A stretch of 64,000 nucleotides of DNA from Pseudomonas gregormendelii (GCF_017114825.1 NZ_JADEVO010000009.1:1-64000), one strand, 5' to 3'. Shown: positions 1 to 9,566, counted from the first letter of the stretch. The notes: generated from the sequence alone by a model not told the origin. Translations and numbers: made by a program.

Positions 1-90
1 CTGCTGCTGCCGCCGCCGCTGCTGCTGCCGCCGCCGCTGCTGCTGCCGCTGCTGCCGCTGCCGCTGCTGCCGCTGCCGCTGCTGCTGCTC
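1..90. repeat. CTG/CCG trinucleotide low-complexity tract
   Basis: The first 90 bases consist almost entirely of CTG and CCG triplets in irregular blocks. Read on the plus strand they give Leu/Pro runs that continue in frame to a TGA at 149-151. Read on the minus strand one frame gives a Ser/Gly linker of AGC and GGC codons. The tract could be the end of a coding region lying outside the window or a non-coding expansion; nothing here decides between them. Confidence 0.7.
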
Positions 91-99
91 GAACCCACT

Positions 100-184
100 G
101 TAGGAGCTGCCGCAGGCTGCGATCTTTTGATCTTGATCTTGGGCAATTGAAGATCAAAAGATCGCAGCCTGCGGCAGCTCCTAC
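100..184. repeat. REP-like inverted pair, GTAGGAGCTGCCG family
   Basis: Two copies of the motif starting GTAGGAGCTGCCGCAGG and running into GCGATCTTTTGATC face each other around a short central spacer, so the whole can fold into a long hairpin. It sits directly downstream of the minus-strand mechanosensitive channel gene, where such elements are usual in pseudomonads. The same family recurs at 4981-5062, 37945-38018, 50267-50345 and 58736-58830. Confidence 0.85.
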
Positions 185-192
185 GGGTTAGG

Positions 193-2367
193 TTAGTCAG
201 GGTTCGAGGTTGTTTGCGCTATCGGTCCGCCGCCCGCCGTTACCACCTGCACGCTCATCCGCGGCGTTGCCAGATCCATTCCTGCCTCATCCAGATGGCG
301 TTTGAGCGACAGGTTGAACGCCCGCGACACTTCCCACTGCTTGATCGGTGCCGTCTTGAACCGGGCGCGCAGGATCGCGTTGCCTGACTCGAAACTCTCG
401 ACGCCCTGGATCTCCAGCGGAGACCAGATGTTGCGCCGCTGCAGCGGGTCGGTGCGCATTTTCTGGCCGACATCACGCATCAGCTTGATCGCTTCGTCGA
501 TGTCCATGCTGGACGGCACCGCCACCCGGAAAATCGCGTAGCCGAACTCCCGGGAGTAGTTCTTGATGCTTTTGATTTCGCTGAACGGGATGGTGTGCAC
601 GATACCGTCGATGTCCCGCAGGCGTACCGTGCGGATCGTCAGGCCTTCGACGGTCCCCAAGTGCCCGCCGACGTCCACGTAGTCGTCAATGGCCAGTGAG
701 TCTTCAATGATGATGAACAGGCCGGTGATCAGGTCGGCGACCAGGGACTGTGCGCCAAAACCGATGGCCAGGCCGATTACGCCGGCACCCGCCAGCAGCG
801 GCGTGACGTTCATGCCCATGTTGGCCAGGGCGACGATCAGCGCGATGATGAAAATGGCCACGAACAGCACGTTGCGAATCAGCGGCATCATCGTCTGCGC
901 CCGGGCGTTGGCCAGGCCTTTGCGCGAGCGGGTCAGGGCGTGGTGCACCGCGGTGTCGCTGAGAATCCAGATCAGCCAGGCGAACATCAGCGTGCCGGCC
1001 ACGCTTAACAGCTTGACGCTGATTTCATGGCCTTCACCCTCGGTGAAGGCTATCAACGACATGCCCCAGACGCGCAGGCCCAATTCGATGAACGCCAGCC
1101 AGACCACCAGGTGGGCCAGGGTGTAGAAGAAGCTTTTCAGACGATCCGAATACAGTGCATGGCGCTTCACCCCGCGTTGCGGCCTGAGCGAGTGACGCCG
1201 CACCAGGCCGTTGATCACCATGCACAACACCAGCAGCACGGTGCAGATCAGCGACTGGCGCAGTGCGGTGCTGGTATCACCGGCGGATACGAACGTGGCA
1301 AACAGCGAGATCGCTACCAGCACCAGCGCCGGTACATACCAGAAGGTGCCCAGGATATCGATGCTGTCGCTGAGTGCGCGGCGGGTCAGGCGGCGCGACA
1401 GTGGCTGGTTGCGGATCAGGTGGGCGATCGGGCGGCGGAAACGCAAGATGAACAGTCCCGTGGACAGCGCTGCCAGGACATTGGCTATGGTCGCGGCGGT
1501 GTGCGCCAGGTGGCTGCCAAGACTTTCCACCAGGCGCGGGTCGCTCAGTGCCTCACCAAACGCGGCAAAACTGCCGATCAGCCACAGTGGCCGGAAGGCC
1601 TGGTGCCGCAAGATGAACAAGGCGCGGTGCCGGTGCGGGCCGTCCAGAACGGAAAAGGCGATCACGCAGATAGCCGAGAAACAGGTGCCCACCACCAGCG
1701 CATAGGCAAGGACCATGGCCAGGCTTTTGCCCAGTGACGAGGGCAGGGCGTAGGTCATGTACACGGTCATGACCAGGGCGATCAACCAGGGCCCGAGTTT
1801 GCGCAGGGCGAAGCGCAACATATCGAGGGCCTTGGGGTGTTGGGGCAGCTCTTCGGTCAGGCCGAAGCGCATGCGCACGCGGTGGCCGAGCCAGATCAGC
1901 ACGGCAGCAAGCAGGCTCCAGACCATCAGGATCATGGCGAAGGCGAAGATGATCGGCAGCCATTCGTTGGCCGGCAGAATCAGCGCTTGCAGCTCGTCCT
2001 TGGCCAGGTCGTACTCTTGGGACCAGCGGGTAATCGGGCTGTCCTCCCCGGAAAACTGTTTCTCGAAACTGGCCAGCGTGCCGCCGATCAAACCAAGCAC
2101 ACCTTGTTCGGCGGCTGGCTGGACTTGCTTGGTGGCATCGCGGAGTTTTTTCAGGTCGGCCAGCAGTTTGCTGCGCTGCTGGTCGTTTTCCAGCGACTTG
2201 ATGACATCGTCCAGGGACTGCCCGAGAGGCGCTTGCGCCTCCGGCTGGGGTTTCTCCGAGCCATTGAGCAGCCCGGGCAGGCCGACCGCCTCGGCAGACG
2301 CCAGCGGTAGCAGCGTCATGAGGCAGACGAAGAGGAAATACGGCAGGGCAAAAAGACGAACAAACAC
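193..2367 (-). CDS. MscS-family mechanosensitive ion channel (large, YbiO-like)
   Basis: The 724-residue protein begins with a hydrophobic signal-like segment, followed by a periplasmic region, many transmembrane helices and a C-terminal MscS core. The core shows the Gly/Ala-rich pore helix (AGVIGLAIGFGAQ) followed by the beta domain (DYVDVGGHLGTVEGL, then IPFSEIKSIKNYSRE). MscS itself is about 286 residues, so this belongs to the enlarged MscS/YbiO/MscM class that opens under hypo-osmotic membrane tension in the inner membrane. The start is GTG at 2365-2367 with only a weak ribosome site; the signal-like N-terminus supports it. It appears to be monocistronic, ending in a REP hairpin. Confidence 0.9.
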   Translation of the reverse strand: MFVRLFALPYFLFVCLMTLLPLASAEAVGLPGLLNGSEKPQPEAQAPLGQSLDDVIKSLENDQQRSKLLADLKKLRDATKQVQPAAEQGVLGLIGGTLASFEKQFSGEDSPITRWSQEYDLAKDELQALILPANEWLPIIFAFAMILMVWSLLAAVLIWLGHRVRMRFGLTEELPQHPKALDMLRFALRKLGPWLIALVMTVYMTYALPSSLGKSLAMVLAYALVVGTCFSAICVIAFSVLDGPHRHRALFILRHQAFRPLWLIGSFAAFGEALSDPRLVESLGSHLAHTAATIANVLAALSTGLFILRFRRPIAHLIRNQPLSRRLTRRALSDSIDILGTFWYVPALVLVAISLFATFVSAGDTSTALRQSLICTVLLVLCMVINGLVRRHSLRPQRGVKRHALYSDRLKSFFYTLAHLVVWLAFIELGLRVWGMSLIAFTEGEGHEISVKLLSVAGTLMFAWLIWILSDTAVHHALTRSRKGLANARAQTMMPLIRNVLFVAIFIIALIVALANMGMNVTPLLAGAGVIGLAIGFGAQSLVADLITGLFIIIEDSLAIDDYVDVGGHLGTVEGLTIRTVRLRDIDGIVHTIPFSEIKSIKNYSREFGYAIFRVAVPSSMDIDEAIKLMRDVGQKMRTDPLQRRNIWSPLEIQGVESFESGNAILRARFKTAPIKQWEVSRAFNLSLKRHLDEAGMDLATPRMSVQVVTAGGGPIAQTTSNPD

Positions 2368-2443
2368 TAGGCGGTCAACCTTGGGAGATCAGATTGCCCG
2401 AGTGTACGAGCCCGCCAAAATCAATGCGAGTCGGGGCGAGTAT

Positions 2444-2620
2444 TTATTCGTTGAGTTTGGCGAGGATCTTGAACACCACGGTGCCAAGGATCGTCAGCAT
2501 GCCAATCCACATTGCGAACACGCCGGCATTCTTGTCGCGGAAATTGAATCCGATGGCCAGCAGGATCATCCCGGTGAGGATCGGGATCAGCATGGCGTGG
2601 AAGGATTGCATGGTGATCAT
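2444..2620 (-). CDS. Small membrane protein, unknown function
   Basis: A 58-residue protein with two hydrophobic helices (around IPILTGMILLAIGF and AMWIGMLTILGTVVF) separated by a short charged loop (NFRDKNAG) and a Lys-containing tail. I chose the ATG at 2618-2620. The frame stays open upstream to a GTG at 2678-2680, but that start would lie in a REP element. It resembles small integral membrane proteins annotated only as hypothetical in Pseudomonas. Its position beside the channel gene gives no firm functional hint. Confidence 0.6.
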   Translation of the reverse strand: MITMQSFHAMLIPILTGMILLAIGFNFRDKNAGVFAMWIGMLTILGTVVFKILAKLNE

Positions 2621-2685
2621 GGCGACGGCCTTGTCGAAAGGGATTACTTGAATTCTAGGCGGGTTTGGTGGGTCGAGCACAGGCC

Positions 2686-2751
2686 GTGGGAGCCCGGCTT
2701 GCCGGCGATGGAGTCATTGAAACCGCCATCGCCGGCAAGCCAGGCTCCTAC
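2686..2751. repeat. REP-like inverted pair, GTGGGAGC family
   Basis: Two opposed copies (GTGGGAGCCCGGCTTGCCGG and its complement ending GGCTCCTAC) flank a spacer of about 20 bases. The pair lies between the small membrane protein and the aminopeptidase stop codon and could act as a transcript-end hairpin. Confidence 0.8.
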
Positions 2752-2758
2752 ACGGGTG

Positions 2759-4048
2759 TCATGGCAATTCGTGACTGGCGTAGAACGCGCTCAGTACTTT
2801 CACAAGGTGCGCCAGGTCATGGCTGCCGCACAACTCGCGGATCGAGTGCATGGCGAACGTCGGCAAGCCGATGTCGACCGTGCGCACGCCCAGGTGGCTG
2901 GCGGTGATCGGGCCGATGGTCGAGCCGCAGCCCATGTCGCTACGCACCACGAAGCTTTGCACCGGCACTTCTTCAGCCATGCACAAGTGACGGAAGAACC
3001 CGGCGGTTTCGCTATTGGTGGCGTAGCGCTGGTTGCTGTTGACCTTGATGACGGGGCCGGCGTTGAGTTTCGGGCCGTGGTTGGCATCGTGCTTGTCGGC
3101 GTAGTTGGGGTGCACGCCATGGGCGTTGTCGGCCGATACCAGCAGGGATTTCTGGATGGTGCGGACAAACTCGTCACCCTCCGGCAGCAAGCGGCGCAAG
3201 GTTTGCTCAAGCATTGGGCCGTCGGCACCGCAGGCCGAGCAGGAGCCGACTTCTTCGTGGTCGTTGGCCACCAGCACGCAGGTTTCATCGGTCTCGGCGG
3301 TGAGCAATGCCTGCAAGCCGGCATAACACGACAGCAGGTTGTCCAGGCGCGCACCGGCAATGAAGTCGCCATGCAGGCCGATGATCGCAGCGGCCTGGGT
3401 GTCGTAGAAGCTCAGCTCGTAGTCGAGCACCACGTCGGCATTCAAACCATGTTCCAGGGCCAGCTGGTTGGTGAGCACAGCACGAAAATCCACGCGCTCG
3501 TCGCCGGCAAACTGCGCGAGGATCGGCGGCAGTTCGGTTTGGGCATTGATCGCCCAGCCCATGTTGGCTTCACGATTGAGGTGAATGGCCAGGTTGGGAA
3601 TGATGGCAATCGGAAGCTTGAAATCGATCAGCTGGCTTTCGACCTTGCCGTCGCGGCGGAAAGTGACCCGGCCGGCCAGCGACAGGTCGCGGTCGAACCA
3701 GGGTGCCAGCAAGGCGCCGCCGTAGACTTCCACGCCCAGCTGCCAGAAACCCTGGCGCTGCAACTCCGGCTGCGGCTTGACCCGCAGGCACGGGCTGTCG
3801 GTGTGGGCGCCCACCAGGCGGATGCCGCTGTTGAGTGGGGAGTGGCGGCCCATCTTGATCGCGACAATTGAAGAGTCATTGCGGGTGACGTAGTAGCGAC
3901 CGTTCGCTTCGGTGTTCCAGGACTCGCGCTCGTCAAGACGCTGGTAGCCCGCCGCTTCCAGGCGCTGTACAAGGCTGGCAGTGGCATGAAAGGGGGTAGG
4001 GGAGGCCTTGAGAAAGTCGATCAGGCCTTGGTTCAACTCTTCGCGCAT
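2759..4048 (-). CDS. apeB: M18-family aminopeptidase (aspartyl/cold-active type)
   Basis: This 429-residue protein matches the M18 metallopeptidase family in length and motifs: [13 protein letters not shown] early (first zinc ligand region), a central metal/catalytic stretch [16 protein letters not shown], and a C-terminal [12 protein letters not shown] block. M18 enzymes are cytoplasmic dinuclear zinc exopeptidases that remove N-terminal residues, often acidic ones, from peptides. The ATG at 4046-4048 follows a GGAG ribosome site. In pseudomonads this gene is commonly next to rluA and the min genes, as here. Confidence 0.93.
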   Translation of the reverse strand: MREELNQGLIDFLKASPTPFHATASLVQRLEAAGYQRLDERESWNTEANGRYYVTRNDSSIVAIKMGRHSPLNSGIRLVGAHTDSPCLRVKPQPELQRQGFWQLGVEVYGGALLAPWFDRDLSLAGRVTFRRDGKVESQLIDFKLPIAIIPNLAIHLNREANMGWAINAQTELPPILAQFAGDERVDFRAVLTNQLALEHGLNADVVLDYELSFYDTQAAAIIGLHGDFIAGARLDNLLSCYAGLQALLTAETDETCVLVANDHEEVGSCSACGADGPMLEQTLRRLLPEGDEFVRTIQKSLLVSADNAHGVHPNYADKHDANHGPKLNAGPVIKVNSNQRYATNSETAGFFRHLCMAEEVPVQSFVVRSDMGCGSTIGPITASHLGVRTVDIGLPTFAMHSIRELCGSHDLAHLVKVLSAFYASHELP

Positions 4049-4119
4049 AAAAAGCTCCAGACAGCAGTGGCGCCAGTTTAACGTATTGGGCGGCTAATGT
4101 GCCTATCGGGCCGATCCCT

Positions 4120-4272
4120 GTGGGAGCGGGCTTGCTCGCGAATACGGATTGCCAGCCGGCATAGATGTCGACTGACGCACCGCCATCGCGGGCAAGCCTC
4201 GCTCCCACAGGTTTGTGTGGTTCGCACAAGCTATGAACTGGCCAACTGTGGGAGCAAGGCTTGTCCGCGATT
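4120..4272. repeat. Cluster of three REP-like copies
   Basis: An inverted pair of GTGGGAGCGGGCTTGCTCGCG-type units (4120-4208) is followed by a third unit at 4248-4272. The cluster fills the 243-base gap between the aminopeptidase and the pseudouridine synthase. I see no gene there. Confidence 0.8.
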
Positions 4273-4291
4273 GGCGGGGGAAGGCAGTAGC

Positions 4292-4927
4292 CTAGAACGG
4301 TGCGGGACACTCGAAGCGCAGGCGTTCGCCGGATTGCGGATGGGTGAAGCTCAGCATGCTGGCGTGCAGGCACAGCCTTGGCCAGGCGGCCAGTGCCTGT
4401 TCGTGGGCATAGAGCCCGTCGCCCAGCAGTGGATGACCAATGGACAGCATATGAACGCGCAGTTGATGGGAGCGGCCAGTGATGGGCGTCAGTTCGACCC
4501 GGCACCAGTCACCGCAACGCTCCAGCACTCGCCAAAATGTCAGCGCGTGCTTGCCAAATTCGTGATCCACCACGTGGCGGGGTTTGGTCGGCGGGTCGTA
4601 GCGCAGGGGCAAGTCAATGCTGCCACTGTCCAGTTCCGGCTGGCCCCAGCACAGGGCGGTGTAGGCTTTCTCCGTTTCGCGGTCGTGAAACTGCCGGGAC
4701 AACTCGCGATGAGTATCCGGGTCACGCGCCAGCAGGATGATGCCGGACGTCTCCCAATCCAGCCGGTGGACGATGCGCGCCTCAGGGTAGCCATTTTCCT
4801 GCAGGCGGGTGATCAGGCAGTCCTTGTTGTCATCGGCCCGGCCAGGGACGGAGAGCAGCAAGGTCGGTTTGTTCACCACCAGGACGCCGGCGTCCTGGTG
4901 GATGATCTGGATGTTGGACAGCGGCAT
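4292..4927 (-). CDS. rluA: RluA-family pseudouridine synthase
   Basis: A 211-residue protein with the catalytic RluA motif HRLDWETSG, whose Asp attacks the target uridine, and the later GRSHQLRVHM motif typical of the RluA/RluC/RluD group. There is no N-terminal S4 domain, and the length matches RluA (23S rRNA U746 and tRNA U32) rather than RluC/RluD. It isomerises uridine to pseudouridine in structured RNA in the cytoplasm. The ATG at 4925-4927 has GAGG upstream. The gene is separated from minE by a REP hairpin. The RluA target assignment is by family resemblance only. Confidence 0.88.
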   Translation of the reverse strand: MPLSNIQIIHQDAGVLVVNKPTLLLSVPGRADDNKDCLITRLQENGYPEARIVHRLDWETSGIILLARDPDTHRELSRQFHDRETEKAYTALCWGQPELDSGSIDLPLRYDPPTKPRHVVDHEFGKHALTFWRVLERCGDWCRVELTPITGRSHQLRVHMLSIGHPLLGDGLYAHEQALAAWPRLCLHASMLSFTHPQSGERLRFECPAPF

Positions 4928-4980
4928 TAAAACAGCCTCGTAACAAACGCCAACGGCGACTCACGCCCTTCATTGTCCCC

Positions 4981-5062
4981 GTAGGAGCTGCCGCAGGCTG
5001 CGATCTTTTGATTTTGCCTTTAAAAACAAGATCAAGAGATCGCAGCCTGCGGCAGCTCCTAC
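4981..5062. repeat. REP-like inverted pair, GTAGGAGCTGCCG family
   Basis: Near-perfect inverted copies of the GTAGGAGCTGCCGCAGG unit with a short A/T-rich loop, lying between minE and rluA, both transcribed leftwards. Confidence 0.85.
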
Positions 5063-5107
5063 ACGGTCCCGAAGGGCCTGAGCCGCCGTGGCTCCAGCCG
5101 GATCGAC

Positions 5108-5362
5108 TCAGCGATCAGGCAGAGTGATATTGAGTTCCAGAATCGAGCAGCTGCCCTGGTTTTCCAGAGCGACATGCACGTCATCGGACCCGATATTGAC
5201 GTACTTGCGGATCACCTCCACCAGTTCCTTCTGCAAGGCTGGCAGGTAGTCCGGTGTACTGCGTTGGCCGCGTTCATGCGCCACGATGATCTGTAGACGC
5301 TCTTTCGCTACCGAGGCTGTGCTTGGCTTCTTGTTGGCTCGAAAGAAGTCAAAAATGTTCAT
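5108..5362 (-). CDS. minE: Cell division topological specificity factor MinE
   Basis: An 84-residue protein. It has the N-terminal membrane-contact and MinD-stimulating segment ([20 protein letters not shown], then the anti-MinCD helix around [13 protein letters not shown]) and a C-terminal beta-rich dimer domain. MinE triggers ATP hydrolysis by MinD and drives pole-to-pole oscillation that confines division to midcell. Its ATG overlaps the minD stop by one base (TAATG), implying coupled translation in a minC-minD-minE order. Confidence 0.97.
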   Translation of the reverse strand: MNIFDFFRANKKPSTASVAKERLQIIVAHERGQRSTPDYLPALQKELVEVIRKYVNIGSDDVHVALENQGSCSILELNITLPDR

Positions 5363-6174
5363 TACCTACCTCCAAACAGGCGCTCGAAGAATCCCTTCTT
5401 CGTGACATCGAGGAAACGATGCTCCACGGTTTTGCCCAGCAGACGATCGACGGCATCGCTGTATGCCTGGCCGGCATCGCTCTGGTCGTCGAGAATCACG
5501 GGCACACCCGAGTTGGAGGCCTTGAGTACAGCCTGGGATTCCGGAATCACGCCAAGCAGGGTGACAGACAGGATTTCCTTGACGTCTTCCACGCCGAGCA
5601 TCTCACCGTCATTCACGCGTTGCGGGTTGTAGCGGGTCAGCAGCAGGTGTTCCTTGATCGGATCCTCGCCCTTTTCAGCGCGGCGCGACTTGCTGGCCAA
5701 CAGGCCCAGCATGCGATCCGAGTCACGTACCGAGGACACTTCCGGGTTGGTCACGATGATCGCTTCATCAGCGAAGTACATCGCCAGGTGAGCGCCCTTC
5801 TCGATACCTGCCGGGGAGTCGCAGACCACGAACTCGAAGTCTTCCTTCAACGCCATCAGGACTTTTTCCACGCCTTCGACGGTCAGCGCGTCTTTGTCGC
5901 GGGTCTGGCTGGCGGCCAGTACGTAAAGGTTTTCCAGGCGCTTGTCTTTGATCAGGGCCTGTTGCAGGTTGGCTTCGCCGTTGACCACGTTGACGAAGTC
6001 GTACACCACGCGGCGTTCGCAACCCATGATCAGGTCGAGGTTACGCAGGCCTACGTCGAAGTCGACGATAACTGTCTTGTGGCCGCGCAGTGCGAGGCCG
6101 GTACCGATAGCGGCACTGGTGGTGGTCTTACCCACACCACCCTTGCCGGATGTAACCACGAGAATCTTGGCCAA
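5362..6174 (-). CDS. minD: Septum site-determining ATPase MinD
   Basis: A 270-residue ParA/MinD ATPase. The deviant Walker A motif GKGGVGKTT lies at residues 10-18 with the signature lysine, [11 protein letters not shown] follows, and the C-terminus ends in a short amphipathic helix ([12 protein letters not shown]) for membrane binding. MinD recruits MinC to the membrane and is displaced by MinE. The start is TTG at 6172-6174, supported by an AGGGGTG ribosome site just upstream and by MAKILVV being the conserved N-terminus. About 200 bases separate it from minC, more than in many operons, so an internal promoter is possible. Confidence 0.97.
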   Translation of the reverse strand: MAKILVVTSGKGGVGKTTTSAAIGTGLALRGHKTVIVDFDVGLRNLDLIMGCERRVVYDFVNVVNGEANLQQALIKDKRLENLYVLAASQTRDKDALTVEGVEKVLMALKEDFEFVVCDSPAGIEKGAHLAMYFADEAIIVTNPEVSSVRDSDRMLGLLASKSRRAEKGEDPIKEHLLLTRYNPQRVNDGEMLGVEDVKEILSVTLLGVIPESQAVLKASNSGVPVILDDQSDAGQAYSDAVDRLLGKTVEHRFLDVTKKGFFERLFGGR

Positions 6175-6376
6175 GGTGTTTCACCCCTAAGGAAAAAGGA
6201 CATTTAGCCCCTGAAAAAACATCTCTGGAAAACTACTGCAGTCGGACAGCCTTGGCTGGAATCCGGCCCTGAACGGCGCTTACCTTCGGTAAACACTGCT
6301 TTCTGGCCATTTTCCCACTTCGTTCAAGCCGTTTTCGCTACGTTTTAGAGATGCTTGGAAAATGCGGCAGTATCCG

Positions 6377-7114
6377 TTAAAGCCGAATGATGTTCAACAC
6401 ATCGCCCGACAGGCTGACCTGAACGCCTGAACCCCATAAAGGGTCGCGTCGCAGGTCCTCCGAAACCTTGTAGTGGCCTGCAATGGAGACCAGTTCAGCG
6501 CTCATCTGCTGACAGAAAATCCTGGCCTTGGTGTCGCCTTTGACCCCGGCCAGCACGCGACCGCGCATCGGGCCGTATACATGGATGTTGCCATCGGCGA
6601 GAAGTTCCGCCCCCGGGCTGACGGAGGAGATCACCACCAGGTCGCAACCCTGGGCGTAAATCTGCTGGCCGCCGCGCACGGGGGAGGTGATGATTTTGGT
6701 CGGCTTGATCGTCGGCTCCGGTGGTTTCTCCGGTTTTTTCACGACAACGCCTTCATTCGGGTCCAGGGCTCGCTCACGGGCACCGGACGGTGGCAGCACC
6801 GGCAGGTCGACCGCAATGGCCGCAGCAATGTCCTCGATGCGACTGGCACGGATTGCCAGGGTGCGCAGGCCATGCTGGCGGCACACGCGCATCAGGCCCG
6901 GCAGATCAACGGCGCCTTCACCCGGTGGAAGTTTGTCCAGGGCCAACACCAGTGGCGCGTTGCTGAAGAAGTTAGGCGCCTGGGCGACCTTGGCGGCCAG
7001 TTGTCGATCGAGGTTCTCGAGGTCGTTACGGGCCAGTTCCAGCACCGTAATGGCGAGCATGCTGCCCTTCAACTGGAACACGGGATCTTTGTCTAGCGGT
7101 TCGGTTTGGCTCAT
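6377..7114 (-). CDS. minC: Septum site-determining inhibitor MinC
   Basis: The protein has the two MinC domains: an N-terminal FtsZ-antagonising region ([15 protein letters not shown] onwards) and a C-terminal beta-helix with repeated Gly patterns ([31 protein letters not shown]) that binds MinD. A Pro-rich linker joins them. I chose the ATG at 7112-7114, giving 245 residues, the usual Pseudomonas length. The frame also allows ATG at 7121-7123 or GTG at 7136-7138, which would add three or eight residues. MinC blocks FtsZ assembly away from midcell. The gene is divergent from the lipid A acyltransferase. Confidence 0.95.
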   Translation of the reverse strand: MSQTEPLDKDPVFQLKGSMLAITVLELARNDLENLDRQLAAKVAQAPNFFSNAPLVLALDKLPPGEGAVDLPGLMRVCRQHGLRTLAIRASRIEDIAAAIAVDLPVLPPSGARERALDPNEGVVVKKPEKPPEPTIKPTKIITSPVRGGQQIYAQGCDLVVISSVSPGAELLADGNIHVYGPMRGRVLAGVKGDTKARIFCQQMSAELVSIAGHYKVSEDLRRDPLWGSGVQVSLSGDVLNIIRL

Positions 7115-7232
7115 GGTCGGCATACAACGACTTGTCACTAAAAGTGCCGAGACTTATAACGAGAACGCCCGCAGGCCGCAAGCCGGGTCTAACGATGTAG
7201 AATGCGCGGCCATTGTCTTGACGGAACCTTTA

Positions 7233-8165
7233 ATGGATCGCCCGCGTTTTCGAAGAGCATTTCTTTACCCGCGTTTCTGGCCGCTGTGGTGTGGTCTGGG
7301 GCTATTGTGGCTGATTGTCCAACTGCCTTATCCGGCGTTGCTGTCCATCGGTCGGCTCCTGGGCGCCGTCATGTATCGCCTGGCGGGCGACAGACGGCGC
7401 ATCGCCAAGCGCAATCTCGAATTGTGTTTTCCGGAAAAATCCGCCGCCGAGCGCAAACACCTGCTCAAGGAAAATTTCGCTTCCACCGGCATCGCCTTCT
7501 TTGAAATGGCCATGAGCTGGTGGTGGTCGCGCGAGCGGCTGGCGAAGCTGGCGCATGTCGAAGGCCTGGAGCATCTGCAAAAAGCCCAACGCGAAGGCAA
7601 GGGGGTGATCCTGATGGCCGTGCATTTCACCACCCTGGAAATCGGGGCAGCGTTGCTCGGCCAGCAGCACACCATTGATGGCATGTACCGCGAGCACAAG
7701 AACCCGCTGTTCGATTACATCCAGCGCCGCGGCCGCGAGCGCCACAATCTCGACTCGCTGGCCGTGGAGCGTGACGACGTGCGCGGCATGCTCAAGCTGC
7801 TGCGGGCCGGACGCGCGATCTGGTATGCACCGGACCAGGACTACGGCGCCAAGCAAAGTATCTTCGTGCCGCTGTTTGGCATTCAGGCCGCTACTGTGAC
7901 GGCCACCAGCAAGTTCGCACGGCTGGGCAAGGCGCTGGTGGTGCCGTTCACTCAGGAGCGCCTGGCGGACGGCAGCGGCTATCGACTGATGATCCATGCG
8001 CCGCTCGAAGGCTTCCCGGGGGAAACCGAGGAAGCCGACTGCATTCGCATCAATCAGTGGGTCGAAGGCGTGCTGCGCGATTGTCCGCAGCAATACCTGT
8101 GGGCGCATCGGCGTTTCAAAAGCCGCCCACCCGGTGAACCCAAGCTGTACGCCAAGCGCGGTTGA
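7233..8165 (+). CDS. htrB: Lipid A biosynthesis lauroyl acyltransferase (LpxL/HtrB family)
   Basis: A 310-residue inner-membrane acyltransferase. An N-terminal hydrophobic anchor (FWPLWCGLGLLWLIVQLPY) precedes the HX4E catalytic motif in AVHFTTLEIG, and the later ARLGKALVVPF block is typical of the family. It transfers a secondary acyl chain to lipid A or its Kdo-bearing precursor. The ATG at 7233-7235 has GGAACC upstream. The frame is open further left into minC antisense, but that extension has no family resemblance. The substrate chain length and the LpxL versus LpxM assignment cannot be read from sequence alone. Confidence 0.92.
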   Translation: MDRPRFRRAFLYPRFWPLWCGLGLLWLIVQLPYPALLSIGRLLGAVMYRLAGDRRRIAKRNLELCFPEKSAAERKHLLKENFASTGIAFFEMAMSWWWSRERLAKLAHVEGLEHLQKAQREGKGVILMAVHFTTLEIGAALLGQQHTIDGMYREHKNPLFDYIQRRGRERHNLDSLAVERDDVRGMLKLLRAGRAIWYAPDQDYGAKQSIFVPLFGIQAATVTATSKFARLGKALVVPFTQERLADGSGYRLMIHAPLEGFPGETEEADCIRINQWVEGVLRDCPQQYLWAHRRFKSRPPGEPKLYAKRG

Positions 8166-8217
8166 GACATGATCCCCTGCAGGAGCGGACTACCAACAAG
8201 TACCATGGAGCGTTGCG

Positions 8218-9372
8218 ATGAGTCCCGTTGAACCGGTTACAGGCTTGATTCTTTCCGGCGGTGGGGCTCGGGCGGCCTATCAGGTGGGAGTGCTGGCGGC
8301 GATTGCCGAGTTGCTGCCGCAGGGTGCACGTAATCCGTTTCCGGTCATTGTCGGTACCTCGGCGGGTGCGATCAATGCGGTCAGCCTGGCCAGTGGCGCG
8401 CTGGATTTTCGTGCCGCCATCGAGCGCCTGACGGCGTTCTGGCAAGGCTTTCGCAGTCATCTGGTGTTGCGCAGCGACTGGCCAGGGGTGATCCATCAGG
8501 CCAGCCGCTTTGTCGGTCACAGCCTGCTCGGGATTGGTGCCCAGGTGCCGGTGGCCTTGCTTGACAGTTCGCCATTGCGCGGGCTGCTCGACGACAAGCT
8601 GCAGTTGTCCGGGATCGCTGAGGCGATCGCGCAGAAACAGTTACAGGCCGTGGCGGTCACTGCGTTTGGCTATGAGTCGGGTCAGGCCGTCACGTTCTAC
8701 CAGGGCGGCGGCACCATCGACGCCTGGTTACGCCATCGTCGCATCGGCGTGCCTACGCAATTGACGATTGAGCACCTGCTCGCCAGTTCCGCGATTCCGC
8801 TGCTGTTCGCGCCGGTGAAAATCGGTGAAGAGTATTTCGGCGACGGCGCGGTACGCCAATCGGCCCCGATCAGTCCGGCCCTGCATCTTGGTGCCAGCCG
8901 CGTGCTGGTGGTGGGGGTCAGCGGCAACCCGCGCGGGGTCGATCCCGAGCAGCCGCTGCAACGCGCCTATACCGGCCAGCAGCCGACCCTCGCGCAAATT
9001 GGCGGGCACATGCTCAACAGCACGTTCATCGACAGCCTGGAAAGCGACATCGAGCTGCTGCAGCGTCTGAACCAGTTCAGTCACCTGATGCCAGATGGCA
9101 CGCCCACCCGAGCGCTTGGCGTGGCGCCGGTGGAGGTGCTGGTGATCTCACCGAGCCAGCCGATCGATGAGATCGCTGCGCGGCATCGGCAGGAATTACC
9201 AGCGGCGCTACGCCTGTTCCTGCGCGGACCGGGGGCGACCAAGACAAGTGGAGCGGGGGTGTTGAGTTATCTGTTGTTCGAGGCGGGGTATTGCAGCGAG
9301 TTGATTGATTTGGGGCGGCGCGATGCGCTGGCCAAGCGCGGGGAGTTGTCCCGGTTTCTGGGGTTGCTGTAG
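8218..9372 (+). CDS. Patatin-like phospholipase
   Basis: A 384-residue protein with the complete patatin catalytic set: oxyanion-hole GGGARAAYQ near residue 16, the nucleophile elbow GTSAG, and the catalytic Asp in FGDGAVRQ. This is the Ser-Asp dyad of bacterial patatin/RssA-type acyl hydrolases. There is no obvious signal peptide or beta-barrel domain, so a cytoplasmic or membrane-peripheral enzyme is likely, unlike secreted PlpD or ExoU. The natural substrate is unknown. It follows the lipid A acyltransferase by 52 bases on the same strand and may be cotranscribed. Confidence 0.88.
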   Translation: MSPVEPVTGLILSGGGARAAYQVGVLAAIAELLPQGARNPFPVIVGTSAGAINAVSLASGALDFRAAIERLTAFWQGFRSHLVLRSDWPGVIHQASRFVGHSLLGIGAQVPVALLDSSPLRGLLDDKLQLSGIAEAIAQKQLQAVAVTAFGYESGQAVTFYQGGGTIDAWLRHRRIGVPTQLTIEHLLASSAIPLLFAPVKIGEEYFGDGAVRQSAPISPALHLGASRVLVVGVSGNPRGVDPEQPLQRAYTGQQPTLAQIGGHMLNSTFIDSLESDIELLQRLNQFSHLMPDGTPTRALGVAPVEVLVISPSQPIDEIAARHRQELPAALRLFLRGPGATKTSGAGVLSYLLFEAGYCSELIDLGRRDALAKRGELSRFLGLL

Positions 9373-9566
9373 GAGCGAGCTGGCTCGCGATGGACGTTAA
9401 CGATGACGCTGGGAGCCTGACACCCCGTGGCGCTCTCTGGTCCTTCGCGAGCAAGCTCGCTCCTACAAAATCATGGCGCTCTCTGGTCCTTCGCGAGCAA
9501 GCTCGCTCCTACAAAATCATGGCGCTCTCTGGTCCTTCGCGAGCAAGCTCACTCTTACAAAATCAG
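9369..9566. repeat. REP unit plus three-copy 46-bp tandem repeat
   Basis: A REP unit at 9369-9391 is followed by a 46-base unit beginning GGCGCTCTCTGGTCCTTCGC repeated three times head to tail: 9429-9474, 9475-9520 and 9521-9566. The first two copies are identical; the third carries a few changes (CTCACTCTTAC instead of CTCGCTCCTAC, and a final CAG). Each unit contains half of a REP palindrome. The last copy overlaps the stop region of the downstream minus-strand gene. Confidence 0.9.

Noticed and set aside
1757..3871. Very long plus-strand open frame of about 700 codons
   Set aside because: It lies antisense to the channel, small membrane and aminopeptidase genes. Its composition (Arg/Gln/His/Gly-rich, no family motif) is that of a frame mirroring GC-rich coding DNA.
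9429..9566. Possible CRISPR array
   Set aside because: The three 46-base units are directly abutting with no unique spacers between them, and they contain REP arms.
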